NCBI RefSeq assembly: GCF_052065695.1
Contig: NZ_JBQHTM010000002.1
Span: 57,277 to 121,276 of the forward strand
Origin: Intestinimonas sp052065695
GTDB lineage: Bacteria; Bacillota; Clostridia; Oscillospirales; Oscillospiraceae
Reading direction: 5' to 3'
Length of the DNA: 64,000 nucleotides
The notes below the pieces were generated by a model. That model saw only the letters and a program-made list of their open reading frames with translations. It was not told where the DNA came from and ran no database searches. Position numbers and translations under genes: made by a program. Shown piece by piece: positions 1-7,258 of this stretch (its first letter is position 1; each line of letters starts with the position of its first letter).

Positions 1-174
1 CTTGGCCTGGGTGTCGTCAAAGATTTTTTGAAACACCTTTGAACGGTGGCTCATCTCCATGACTGACATACCGGAGCCCTGGTAGTTGGTGATCTCTGAG
101 CCCGCCCGTTCCAGGACCTGGAGAGGGAGCATAGAGGGACCGGCGGAAAAGTTGTATACGCGGGCATTACTCAT
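1..174 (-). CDS. serC: phosphoserine aminotransferase, N-terminal part (runs off the left edge)
   Basis: The reverse strand reads in from an ATG at 172-174 and stays open to the window edge, giving 58 residues. The opening NFSAGPSMLP, followed by a GMSVMEMSHRS stretch at about residues 38-48, is the N-terminal signature of SerC, the PLP enzyme that turns 3-phosphohydroxypyruvate into phosphoserine in serine (and pyridoxal) synthesis. A strong AGGAGG lies 10 nt before the ATG and a near-consensus promoter lies 100 nt further up. Only the N-terminus is visible, so the catalytic lysine and the length cannot be judged. The gene is divergent from the hydrogenase cluster and looks functionally unrelated to it. 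Confidence 0.88.
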   Translation of the reverse strand, partial: MSNARVYNFSAGPSMLPLQVLERAGSEITNYQGSGMSVMEMSHRSKVFQKIFDDTQAK

Positions 175-274
175 GGTTGACAAGCCTCCTATTTGTAATT
201 TGGGGCGGTTTTGCCTGGGGCGCCCGCCCCACACCCAGTGCCGCGGCTTCAACCGCTTTACTGTGTTAAAGAAT

Positions 275-304
275 ATTATATACCACATGAAAAACAAATG
301 TCAA
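275..304 (-). promoter_or_regulatory. serC promoter
   Basis: On the minus strand a perfect TTGACA (299-304) and a perfect TATAAT (275-280) are separated by 18 bp. The start codon of serC is 100 nt downstream. The leader between them (175-274) is GC-rich, and I recognise no riboswitch or T-box in it. Confidence 0.8.
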
Positions 305-405
305 TGATAGACAGACACAAAAACGGCCGCCGGAAGCCGCCATCTTTGTATAATGCGCTCGTGCCGGAAAAAAGAACGGCCCCGGCGGAGGGGTGGAAAA
401 AGCTG

Positions 406-434
406 TTTCATCTGGCGGCGGGATGTGATAGAAT
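406..434 (+). promoter_or_regulatory. candidate promoter of the hydrogenase cluster
   Basis: TTTCAT (406-411) and TAGAAT (429-434) are 17 bp apart, about 105 bp before the first gene of the cluster. A second TATAAT-like hexamer at 349-354 has no convincing -35. This is the best candidate for the start of the hyd operon, but the -35 is weak. Confidence 0.45.
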
Positions 435-439
435 AAACA

Positions 440-539
440 CAGTTAAGCAGCAAGCTCTGCCCGGTGTGACCAAGGGGAACGGTCCGCCGCCGCGGAGGCA
501 GCCAGTGCGGCCCGCCGGGCCGACGAAAGGGGAGCGCGT
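440..539 (+). other. structured GC-rich leader ahead of the hydrogenase cluster
   Basis: This is non-coding. By eye it can fold into an outer CTGCC/GGCAG stem enclosing a GGTGTGACC...GGTCCGCC stem, followed by a perfect CGGCCC-gcc-GGGCCG hairpin, then a GGGGAG ribosome-binding site and the ATG at 540. No U-run follows, so it is not a simple terminator. It matches no riboswitch class I can name. Confidence 0.35.
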
Positions 540-881
540 ATGGATCTGTTTGAGATCAGAGACATCCTGAACGCCACGGTGCTGTGCGGCGAGGAGTACC
601 TGGACCGGGAGGTCCGGTCGGCCTGCGCCAGCGATTTCATGAGCGATGTACTGGCCTATGTGAAGGACCAGGCGCTGCTGCTCACCGGTATGGTCAACCC
701 CCAGGTGGTGCGTACCGCCGAGATGATGGACATGAAGTGCATCATCTTCGTCCGTGGGAAGATGCCGGGCGAGGACATTCTGGAGCTTGCCAGGGAGCGG
801 GAGATCGTGGTCATGCGCTCCGAGATGCGCATGTTCATCGCCTGCGGCCTGCTGTACAGCAGAGGACTGGCGGGGGAGTGA
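540..881 (+). CDS. DRTGG-domain protein (first copy in the cluster)
   Basis: A 113-residue single-domain protein resembling the DRTGG domain found in HPr kinase and phosphotransacetylase N-termini. The core reads LLLTGMVNPQVVRTAEMM then CIIFVRGKMP. DRTGG proteins next to [FeFe] hydrogenases are a recurrent arrangement in Clostridia, but their biochemical role is not established. No catalytic residues or membrane segments are visible. An ATG with GGGGAG just upstream fixes the start. It ends 2 nt before the ATPase gene, so the two are almost certainly co-translated. A second DRTGG protein is encoded at 2696-3025, and both probably bind a ligand or partner rather than catalyse. Confidence 0.72.
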   Translation: MDLFEIRDILNATVLCGEEYLDREVRSACASDFMSDVLAYVKDQALLLTGMVNPQVVRTAEMMDMKCIIFVRGKMPGEDILELAREREIVVMRSEMRMFIACGLLYSRGLAGE

Positions 882-883
882 CC

Positions 884-1306
884 ATGGGAGATCTGAAGCT
901 GAACTATGAGGTGGACGGCGGCGACCTGATCCAGGCTGGCGAGGCCTCCAGCAAGATGAAGATGACCCTCAAGAAGCTGGGGCTGCCGCCGGAGGTCATT
1001 CGCCGGGCCTCCATCTGCATGTACGAGGGCGAGATCAATATGGTCATCCACGCCGACGGCGGCCAGGTGGAGGTGGACGTGGGGATGGACACCATCACCA
1101 TCCGCCTCACCGACCATGGCCCCGGCATCCCCGACGTGGACCAGGCCATGGAGGAGGGCTTCTCCACCGCCGGAGACGTGGCCCGGGACCTGGGCTTCGG
1201 CGCCGGTATGGGCCTGCCCAATATGAAGCGCTGCTCCGACGACATGCAGATTGACACCCAGGTGGGCGTGGGCACCACGGTGACCATGAAGATCCACATC
1301 AACTGA
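884..1306 (+). CDS. GHKL-type ATPase, anti-sigma-factor-like (RsbW-like)
   Basis: A 140-residue HATPase_c protein. It shows an N-box (EGEINMVIHA, about 46-55), a G1 box (DHGPGI, about 75-80) and a G2 box (GFGAGMGLPN, about 105-114), all as in RsbW/SpoIIAB-type anti-sigma kinases. There is no sensor or dimerisation domain. ATG 884 lies 2 nt after the preceding stop, in line with translational coupling. It sits between a DRTGG protein and a divergent [FeFe] hydrogenase-like protein, so a role in passing a redox or H2 signal is plausible. No sigma factor or anti-anti-sigma partner is encoded next to it, so the target is unknown. Confidence 0.78.
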   Translation: MGDLKLNYEVDGGDLIQAGEASSKMKMTLKKLGLPPEVIRRASICMYEGEINMVIHADGGQVEVDVGMDTITIRLTDHGPGIPDVDQAMEEGFSTAGDVARDLGFGAGMGLPNMKRCSDDMQIDTQVGVGTTVTMKIHIN

Positions 1307-1358
1307 AAAACCGGGCGTCCGGCGTCAGGACGCCCCTTGGAAACGGGGTGATCCCACG

Positions 1359-2699
1359 ATGATGAAACATTCCGTCATTCTGGAATACAAGCGCTGCCGG
1401 GGGTGTACCACCTGCATCAAGAACTGCCCCACCGAGGCCATCCGGGTCCGCAACGGCAAGGCCACCATCCTCAACGAGCGGTGCATCGACTGCGGCAAGT
1501 GCATCCAGGTCTGCCCCCACAAGGCCATCAAGTCGGTGAGCGACAGCCTGGAAAAGCTGGAGAAGTACCAGTACCGGGTGGCCCTCCCCGACCCCGCCCT
1601 CTACGGCCAGTTCCAGTACCTGGACGACATTGACATCGTATTGAACGGCCTTCTGAAGATCGGCTTCCAGAAGGTCTTTGAGACGGCCCGGGCGGCGGAG
1701 ATCCTCTCCGACTACGCCCGCCACGCCATCAGCAGCGGGGAGAACAAGGTCATGCCTCAGATCTCCTCCGCCTGCCCCACCATCCTGCGGCTCATCCGCA
1801 CCCGCTTCCCCAAGCTCATCCCCAACGTCAACCCCACCATCACCCCGGTGGAGCTGGCCGCCATCCTGGCCCGGCGGGAGGCCGTGGCCGAGACGGGCCT
1901 TCCTCCGGAGGAGATCGGCATCTTCTCCATCGTCCCCTGTTCCTCGCAGGTAACGGCGGCCCACACCCCGGAGGGCCTGGAAAAGCCGGTGCTGGACGGG
2001 GCCTTTGCCATCCGTGACATCTACCTGCGGCTGCTGGGCCCCATGCGGGACCTGGAGGAGGTCAAGCCCATGACCTCGGCGGGGATCATGGGAGTGGGCT
2101 GGGCCTGCTGCGGCGGAGAGTCGGCCGCCCGGCTGGGTCAGAGCTACCTGGCGGTGGACGGCATCGAGAACTGCATCAACATGCTGGAGGAGATCGAGGA
2201 CGGCCGCCTCCCCGAGGCCGACTTCATCGAGCTGTGCGCCTGTACCCAGGGCTGCGTGGGGGGCTGCCTCACGGTGGAGAACCCCTACGGCGCCCGGATG
2301 CGGATCAAGAAGCTGATGAAGGGGCTGCCCGTTTCCCGGAGCCGGTACGACTTCCGCAGCGGCGACCGGGAGCTGGTCCGGGTAGACCGGGAGCTCCAGT
2401 ACTTACCCTCCTTCCAGCTGGACCAGGACCGGGGCGCCGCCCTGGAGAAGCTGGTCAAGATCGAGGAGCTGGAGCGCAGCCTGCCGGGGCTGGACTGCGG
2501 CTCCTGCGGCGCGCCCTCCTGCCACGCCCTGGCCGAGGACGTGGTCCAGGGTCGGGCCAGTATGGAGGATTGTATCTTTAAAGTCCGGGAGCGCATGCAG
2601 TACATGGCGGGCACCGGAGACGCAGACGAATACCTGCCCGCGCCCTTCCGGCAGCGTCGGGTCCCAGGCAAGAAACCAGAAGGAGGTTCCCGGAATTGA
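1359..2699 (+). CDS. putative sensory [FeFe]-hydrogenase-like protein with atypical H-cluster motifs
   Basis: 446 residues. The N-terminus holds two 4Fe-4S motifs (Cys 13/16/19/23 and 42/45/48/52). The hydrogenase large-subunit core follows, then a C-terminal 4Fe-4S domain (Cys 380/383/388/405) of the kind seen in putative sensory hydrogenases. The H-cluster cysteines are present, but their surroundings are not canonical: SSACP (Cys139) replaces TSCSP, VPCSSQV (Cys194) replaces MPCxxKK, and CACTQGCVGGC (Cys 293-303) replaces MACxGGCxxGGG. The usual lysine after motif 2 is absent. I infer a sensor rather than a turnover enzyme, as proposed for group C/D hydrogenases. No PAS domain is fused. 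Its stop overlaps the next gene. Confidence 0.8.
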   Translation: MMKHSVILEYKRCRGCTTCIKNCPTEAIRVRNGKATILNERCIDCGKCIQVCPHKAIKSVSDSLEKLEKYQYRVALPDPALYGQFQYLDDIDIVLNGLLKIGFQKVFETARAAEILSDYARHAISSGENKVMPQISSACPTILRLIRTRFPKLIPNVNPTITPVELAAILARREAVAETGLPPEEIGIFSIVPCSSQVTAAHTPEGLEKPVLDGAFAIRDIYLRLLGPMRDLEEVKPMTSAGIMGVGWACCGGESAARLGQSYLAVDGIENCINMLEEIEDGRLPEADFIELCACTQGCVGGCLTVENPYGARMRIKKLMKGLPVSRSRYDFRSGDRELVRVDRELQYLPSFQLDQDRGAALEKLVKIEELERSLPGLDCGSCGAPSCHALAEDVVQGRASMEDCIFKVRERMQYMAGTGDADEYLPAPFRQRRVPGKKPEGGSRN

Positions 2700-3025
2700 A
2701 CGTAAGAGAACTGGCCCATGTGATGGCCCTGACAGAATTCATCATGCCCGAACCCGAGCGGGAGGTCAGCGGCGGCTACGTGGGCGACCTGCTCAGCTGG
2801 GTCATGGGCCGTGCCCAGACCGGCAATGTGTGGCTGACCATCATGTCCAACCAGAACGTGGCCGCCGTGGCCCTGATGGCGGAGGTCTCCTGTGTGGTGC
2901 TCACCGAGGGCGTCAAGCCCGACGAGGCCCTGCGGCAGCGGGCCGAGCAGCAGAATATCAACATCCTGGGGACGAAGCTCTCCACCTTTGATGCCGCCGC
3001 CGTGCTCAAGCAGCTCATGCGGTAA
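2696..3025 (+). CDS. DRTGG-domain protein (second copy, TTG start)
   Basis: A 109-residue DRTGG-like protein, paralogous in layout to the one at 540-881, with GNVWLTIMSNQNVAAVALM corresponding to the core strand-turn-helix. The start is TTG at 2696, inside the TTGA that also holds the stop of the sensor gene, with AGGAGG 9 nt upstream, so translation is coupled. Ligand and function are unknown. The pairing of two DRTGG genes around one hydrogenase-like sensor suggests either a hetero-complex or two separate inputs. Confidence 0.68.
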   Translation: MNVRELAHVMALTEFIMPEPEREVSGGYVGDLLSWVMGRAQTGNVWLTIMSNQNVAAVALMAEVSCVVLTEGVKPDEALRQRAEQQNINILGTKLSTFDAAAVLKQLMR

Positions 3026-3060
3026 CAGACAACATAGACCCAGCGGGGAGGTGGGCGCTC

Positions 3061-3777
3061 ATCCAACTGTATTTTGATTTTCATTTCCACTCCTGCCTCT
3101 CCCCCTGCGGGGACGAGGCCATGACCCCCGCCACCATCGCGGGCATGTGCAAGCTCTCCGGCCTGGATGTGGCCGCCCTCACCGACCACAACACCTGCGG
3201 TAACTGCCCCGCCTTCTGCGAGGCTGCCGAGGAATACGGCCTGCTGGCCATCCCGGGTATGGAGCTGTGCACCCTGGAGGAGGTCCACGTGGTGTGCCTG
3301 CTCCCCGACCTGGACCGGGCCATGGCCTTCCAGGCGGAGGTCTACCGCCGCATGGAGGGCCGGACCAATGATCCCACCATCTTCGGCCGGCAGCTCCTCA
3401 TGGACGTGGACGACAACGTGGTGGGGGAGGAGACGGCCCTGCTGGCCGGCGCCACCACCATCGGGGTCTACGAGGCCGCCGCTCTGGTGGAGTCCTTCGG
3501 CGGGGTGGCCTACCCCGCCCACATCGACCGGGAGAGCTTCTCCCTGCTCTCCAACCTGGGCCTGTGGGACCCGGCCATGGGCTTTCCCCTGGCGGAGGTC
3601 TCCCGGCGGTGTCCGCCGGACTTCACCCGCGCCCGGCGGGACCTGCGGGGGGTGGGGACGGTCACCGGCACCGATGCCCATTACCTCCACCAGATCGTCC
3701 AGGCGGAGCAGTTCATGGAGGTGCCCGCCCGGTCCCGGGCGGCGGTGCTGGCCTGGCTGCGCCGGGGCGGCAGGTAG
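3061..3777 (+). CDS. PHP-domain metal-dependent phosphoesterase (apparent non-ATG start)
   Basis: About 238 residues with a complete PHP metal site: HFHSCLSPCGD near the N-terminus, ALTDHNT, EEVHVVCL, AYPAHIDRE and VTGTDAHYL at the C-terminus. PHP proteins hydrolyse phosphoesters, but this substrate is unknown. The only ATG in the first part (3121) would delete the first metal-binding histidines. Upstream the frame is open from 2992 and holds no ATG, GTG or TTG. A strong GGAGGTG at 3047-3053 points to ATC at 3061 as the likely initiator; CTC 3058 and CTG 3067 are alternatives. It is the last of the signalling genes before hydC and may act on a product of that module. Confidence 0.72.
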   Translation: MQLYFDFHFHSCLSPCGDEAMTPATIAGMCKLSGLDVAALTDHNTCGNCPAFCEAAEEYGLLAIPGMELCTLEEVHVVCLLPDLDRAMAFQAEVYRRMEGRTNDPTIFGRQLLMDVDDNVVGEETALLAGATTIGVYEAAALVESFGGVAYPAHIDRESFSLLSNLGLWDPAMGFPLAEVSRRCPPDFTRARRDLRGVGTVTGTDAHYLHQIVQAEQFMEVPARSRAAVLAWLRRGGR

Positions 3778-3840
3778 CCGTGGAAACAGAGAAAGGGCAT
3801 TGTCATATTCGTAAAAAGTTTGTTCCATTTCAGAAAATGG

Positions 3841-3869
3841 TTGAAGTGGCCGAAAACAGCGATTAGAAT
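3841..3869 (+). promoter_or_regulatory. internal promoter ahead of hydC
   Basis: TTGAAG (3841-3846) and TAGAAT (3864-3869) with a 17-bp spacer lie in the 160-bp gap before hydC. This would let the catalytic hydrogenase genes be transcribed separately from the upstream sensor genes. Confidence 0.6.
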
Positions 3870-3937
3870 AGAGGAAATCCCACCGGTCTCCCGCCGGATG
3901 GGCGATCCATGGTATGGGAAAAAGGAGGAACGCGACT

Positions 3938-4432
3938 ATGCCAAACGTGAAGACCGTTGTACCCTACAACGGTACCCCGGAGCAAGAGGAACGGCTGCGG
4001 GCGGTCATCGCCGAGCACAAGGGACAGCCCGGCGCCACCATGCCCGTGCTCCAGGCGGCCCAGGATATCTTCGGCTATCTGCCGGAGGAGGTCCAGATCA
4101 TGGTGGCCGAGGGGCTGGATATTCCCCTCAGTGAGGTCTACGGAGTGGCCTCGTTCTACGCGCAATTCACCCTCAACCCCAAGGGCAAGTACCAGATCAG
4201 CCTGTGTTTGGGCACGGCCTGCTACGTAAAGGGTGCCTCCGACGTGCTGGAGGCGGTGCAGCAGCGGCTGGGCATCAAGCCCGGCTCCATCACCCCCGAC
4301 GGGAAGTTTTCCCTGGATGCCTGCCGGTGCATCGGCGCCTGCGGCCTGGCCCCCGTCATGATGATCAACAACGATGTTTACGGCCGCCTGACCCCCGATC
4401 AGGTGGGGGCCATTCTGGACCGCTACGAATAA
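3938..4432 (+). CDS. hydC: NAD-linked [FeFe] hydrogenase subunit HydC (NuoE-like 2Fe-2S protein)
   Basis: 164 residues with the NuoE/24-kDa thioredoxin-like fold. The four 2Fe-2S ligands are visible as CLGTAC (about 89-94) and CRCIGAC in the C-terminal third. In HydABC/Hnd enzymes this subunit passes electrons between the flavin subunit and the hydrogenase. ATG 3938 has AAGGAGG about 9 nt upstream; an in-frame ATG at 3914 lacks a site. A GHKL ATPase gene separates it from the other subunits. Whether the enzyme is electron-bifurcating or simply NAD-linked cannot be told from sequence alone. Confidence 0.9.
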   Translation: MPNVKTVVPYNGTPEQEERLRAVIAEHKGQPGATMPVLQAAQDIFGYLPEEVQIMVAEGLDIPLSEVYGVASFYAQFTLNPKGKYQISLCLGTACYVKGASDVLEAVQQRLGIKPGSITPDGKFSLDACRCIGACGLAPVMMINNDVYGRLTPDQVGAILDRYE

Positions 4433-4476
4433 ACGCGCCCGGTGACAGGGCCGGGTCGCCGTGAGGAGGCTGCGGG

Positions 4477-5016
4477 ATGAAAGAGCTCTCTCTCCACCTG
4501 CTGGACATCGCCCAGAACTCCATTGCCGCCGGGGCACGCCATGTGGACCTGACGGTGGAGGAGGACGGAGGGCTGCTCCAGCTCACGGTGGCCGACGACG
4601 GCCGGGGCATGTCCCCGGAGTTTTTGGCCAATGTCACCGATCCCTTCACCACCACCCGCACCACCCGGAAGGTGGGCCTGGGCCTGCCTCTCCTCCGCCT
4701 GGCGGCGGAGCAGACCGGCGGAGCCCTGCGGGTGGAGAGCCAGCTGGGGGTGGGGACCACCGTCACCGCCACCTTCCACACCGACCACATCGACTGTCCC
4801 CCCCTGGGGGACACCGCCTCCACCGTGGCCCTACTGGCCCAGGGCCTGCCGGAGGGGATGGAGCTCACCTACACCCGGCGGACCGGGCGGGGGGAGTTCC
4901 GCTTCGACACCGCGGAGATCCGGGCCGTGCTGGGGCCCGACGTCCCCCTTTCGGAGCCGGAGGTGGCCGAGTGGATGCGCTCCTATGTGGCGGAGGGAGA
5001 AGGGGAGACGGCGTGA
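4477..5016 (+). CDS. GHKL-type ATPase embedded in the hydrogenase operon
   Basis: 179 residues. An HATPase_c domain fills roughly residues 1-105, with an N-box-like LLDIAQNSIAAGA (8-20), a G1 box DDGRGM (40-45) and a G2 box KVGLGLPLLR. About 70 further residues form no recognisable domain. There is no phospho-accepting histidine domain or membrane segment. It differs from the RsbW-like ATPase at 884-1306 by having the C-terminal extension. AGGAGG lies just before the ATG. Orthologues sit between nuoE-like and ferredoxin-like hydrogenase genes in many Clostridia, but the client is unknown. Confidence 0.78.
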   Translation: MKELSLHLLDIAQNSIAAGARHVDLTVEEDGGLLQLTVADDGRGMSPEFLANVTDPFTTTRTTRKVGLGLPLLRLAAEQTGGALRVESQLGVGTTVTATFHTDHIDCPPLGDTASTVALLAQGLPEGMELTYTRRTGRGEFRFDTAEIRAVLGPDVPLSEPEVAEWMRSYVAEGEGETA

Positions 5017-5058
5017 GCCGTCCCAAGGACCAAGACCAACACGTTAGGGAGTGAAACG

Positions 5059-5427
5059 ATGAAGAGCCTGGAAGAACTCAGAGCCATCCGTGAGAAAATG
5101 CAGAAGCAGATCGATATCCGTGAAAACAGCGCCGACGACATCCGGGTCGTGGTGGGTATGGCCACCTGCGGCATCGCCGCCGGTGCCCGTCCCGTCCTCA
5201 CAGCCTTCCTGGAGGAGGTGGCCAAGCGGGAGCTGAAGAACGTCACCGTCACCCAGACCGGGTGCATCGGCGTCTGCCGCCTGGAGCCCATCGCCGAGGT
5301 CTATGTTCCCGGAGAGGAAAAGGTCACCTACGTGAAGCTGACGCCGGAGAAGGTGCCCCGCATCGTCGCCGAGCATCTGGTCAACCACAACCCCGTCACC
5401 GAGTACACCATCGGGGCGGCGGAATAA
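5059..5427 (+). CDS. HndB-like 2Fe-2S ferredoxin (thioredoxin-like)
   Basis: 122 residues matching the (2Fe-2S) ferredoxin-like subunit of NAD(P)-linked hydrogenases (HndB type). Likely cluster ligands are in MATCGIAAGA (about residue 37) and TGCIGVCRLEP (about 72-82). The ~25 N-terminal residues are charged and helical. It is a soluble electron carrier subunit placed directly before hydB, 16 nt away, with which it would be co-translated. The fold is repeated as the N-terminal domain of HydB, so this gene may be a stand-alone version of that domain. Confidence 0.85.
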   Translation: MKSLEELRAIREKMQKQIDIRENSADDIRVVVGMATCGIAAGARPVLTAFLEEVAKRELKNVTVTQTGCIGVCRLEPIAEVYVPGEEKVTYVKLTPEKVPRIVAEHLVNHNPVTEYTIGAAE

Positions 5428-5443
5428 GGAGGAGGGGTAAGAG

Positions 5444-7243
5444 ATGAACTTTGTCCGATCCCACATCCTGGTGTGCACCGGCACCGGCTGCTCCTCCTCC
5501 AACAGCCCCAAGATCATCGAAGCCTTTGAGCGGGAGCTGAAGGCCCAGGGCATGGACCAGGAGGCCCGGGTGGTCAAGACCGGCTGCTTCGGCCTGTGCG
5601 CCATGGGCCCCGTGGTCCTCATCTACCCCGAGGGCGCCTTCTACACCCACGTTACCCCCGACGACGTGCCCGAGATCGTCTCCGAGCACATCGTCAAGGG
5701 CCGCATCGTCCAGCGGCTCCTCCACAAGGAGGGAGAGAACGCCGAGCGGGTCACCAGCCTCTCCGACACCCGCTTCTATAAAAACCAGTACCGCATCGCC
5801 CTGCGCAACTGCGGCGTCATCAACCCGGAGAGCATCGACGAGTACATCGGAACCGGCGGCTACGAGGCCCTGGGCCGGGCCCTCACCGAGCAGACCCCCC
5901 AGCAGGTCATCGACGCCGTGCTGGCCTCCGGCCTCCGGGGCCGCGGCGGCGCCGGCTTCCCCACCGGCCGCAAGTGGCAGATGACCCATGACGCCGTCAG
6001 CCCCGACGGGGTGAAGTTTGTCTGCTGCAACGCCGACGAGGGCGATCCTGGCGCCTTCATGGACCGGTCCGTGCTGGAGGGCGACCCCCACAGCGTCATT
6101 GAGGCCATGACCATCGCCGGCTACGCCATCGGCGCCCACCAGGGCTACATCTACGTCCGGGCGGAGTACCCCATCGCCGTCCACCGCCTCCAGGTGGCCA
6201 TCGACCAGGCCCGGGAGTACGGCCTGCTGGGCAAGAATATCTTTGAGAGCGGCTTCGACTTCGACCTGGAGCTGCGCCTGGGCGCCGGCGCCTTCGTCTG
6301 CGGCGAGGAGACCGCCCTCATGACCTCCATCGAGGGCAAGCGGGGCGAGCCCCACCCCCGGCCGCCCTTCCCCGCCAACAAGGGCCTCTTCCAGCGTCCC
6401 ACCCTCCTCAACAACGTGGAGACCTACGCCAACATCACCTGGATTTTGAACAACGGCCCGGACAAGTTCGCCGCCATCGGCACCAAGGGCTCTACCGGCA
6501 CCAAGGTCTTTGCCCTGGGTGGCAAGATCACCAACACCGGCCTTGTGGAGATCCCCATGGGCACCACCCTGCGCACCGTCATCGAGGACATCGGCGGCGG
6601 CTGCCCCAACGGCAAGAAGTTCAAGGCCGCCCAGACCGGCGGCCCCTCCGGCGGCTGCATCCCCGCCAGCCTCATCGACACCCCCATGGACTACGACTCC
6701 CTGGGCGCCATCGGCTCCATGATGGGCTCCGGCGGCCTCATCGTCATGGATGAGGACAACTGCATGGTGGACATCGCCAAATTCTTCCTGGAGTTCATCA
6801 TCGACGAGTCCTGCGGCAAGTGCTCCCCCTGCCGCATTGGCACCAAGAGGCTCTACGACCTGCTGTGCAAGATCACCGAGGGCAACGGCACCCTGGAGGA
6901 CATCGCCACCATCGAGGAGCTGTGTGAGCACATCAAGCAGTCCGCCCTGTGCGGTCTGGGCCAGACGGCCCCCAACCCGGTGCTCTCCACCCTGCACCAC
7001 TTCCGGGACGAGTACATCGCCCACGTGGTGGAGAAGCGCTGCCCCGCCGGCGTGTGCAAGAACCTGCTCCACTTCGTCATCGACCCCGGCAAGTGTAAGG
7101 GCTGCACCCTCTGCGCCAAGAACTGCCCCGCCAACGCCATCATGGGCGCGGTGAAGGCCCCCCACGTCATCGACCCCAACAAGTGCATCAAGTGCGGCGC
7201 CTGTATGGACAACTGCCGGTTCGGCGCCATTTCCAAGCATTAA
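5444..7243 (+). CDS. hydB: NAD-linked [FeFe] hydrogenase subunit HydB (NuoF-like flavoprotein)
   Basis: 599 residues. Domains in order: thioredoxin-like 2Fe-2S domain (Cys 11, 16, 48, 52); NADH-binding loop GRGGAGFPTG (166-175); FMN site CNADEGDPGAFMDR (195-208); SLBB-like domain; a 4Fe-4S site in SCGKCSPCRIG with a further Cys (SALCGLG); and a C-terminal bacterial ferredoxin with two 4Fe-4S motifs (about 548-595). This is the full layout of HydB/HndC, which binds NAD(H) and flavin. The ATG is preceded by GGAGGGG. It lies 15 nt before hydA. Confidence 0.93.
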   Translation: MNFVRSHILVCTGTGCSSSNSPKIIEAFERELKAQGMDQEARVVKTGCFGLCAMGPVVLIYPEGAFYTHVTPDDVPEIVSEHIVKGRIVQRLLHKEGENAERVTSLSDTRFYKNQYRIALRNCGVINPESIDEYIGTGGYEALGRALTEQTPQQVIDAVLASGLRGRGGAGFPTGRKWQMTHDAVSPDGVKFVCCNADEGDPGAFMDRSVLEGDPHSVIEAMTIAGYAIGAHQGYIYVRAEYPIAVHRLQVAIDQAREYGLLGKNIFESGFDFDLELRLGAGAFVCGEETALMTSIEGKRGEPHPRPPFPANKGLFQRPTLLNNVETYANITWILNNGPDKFAAIGTKGSTGTKVFALGGKITNTGLVEIPMGTTLRTVIEDIGGGCPNGKKFKAAQTGGPSGGCIPASLIDTPMDYDSLGAIGSMMGSGGLIVMDEDNCMVDIAKFFLEFIIDESCGKCSPCRIGTKRLYDLLCKITEGNGTLEDIATIEELCEHIKQSALCGLGQTAPNPVLSTLHHFRDEYIAHVVEKRCPAGVCKNLLHFVIDPGKCKGCTLCAKNCPANAIMGAVKAPHVIDPNKCIKCGACMDNCRFGAISKH

Positions 7244-7258
7244 GGAGGGGAGCAGAAG

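Noticed and set aside
175..274. T-box or serine-linked riboswitch in the serC leader
   Set aside because: No T-box sequence, specifier loop or terminator/antiterminator pair was seen in the 100-nt GC-rich leader.
1307..1358. GGGCGTC/GACGCCC hairpin as a terminator inside the hydrogenase cluster
   Set aside because: The stem is only 7 bp and is followed by CCTTGG, not a U-run; at most it affects transcript stability.
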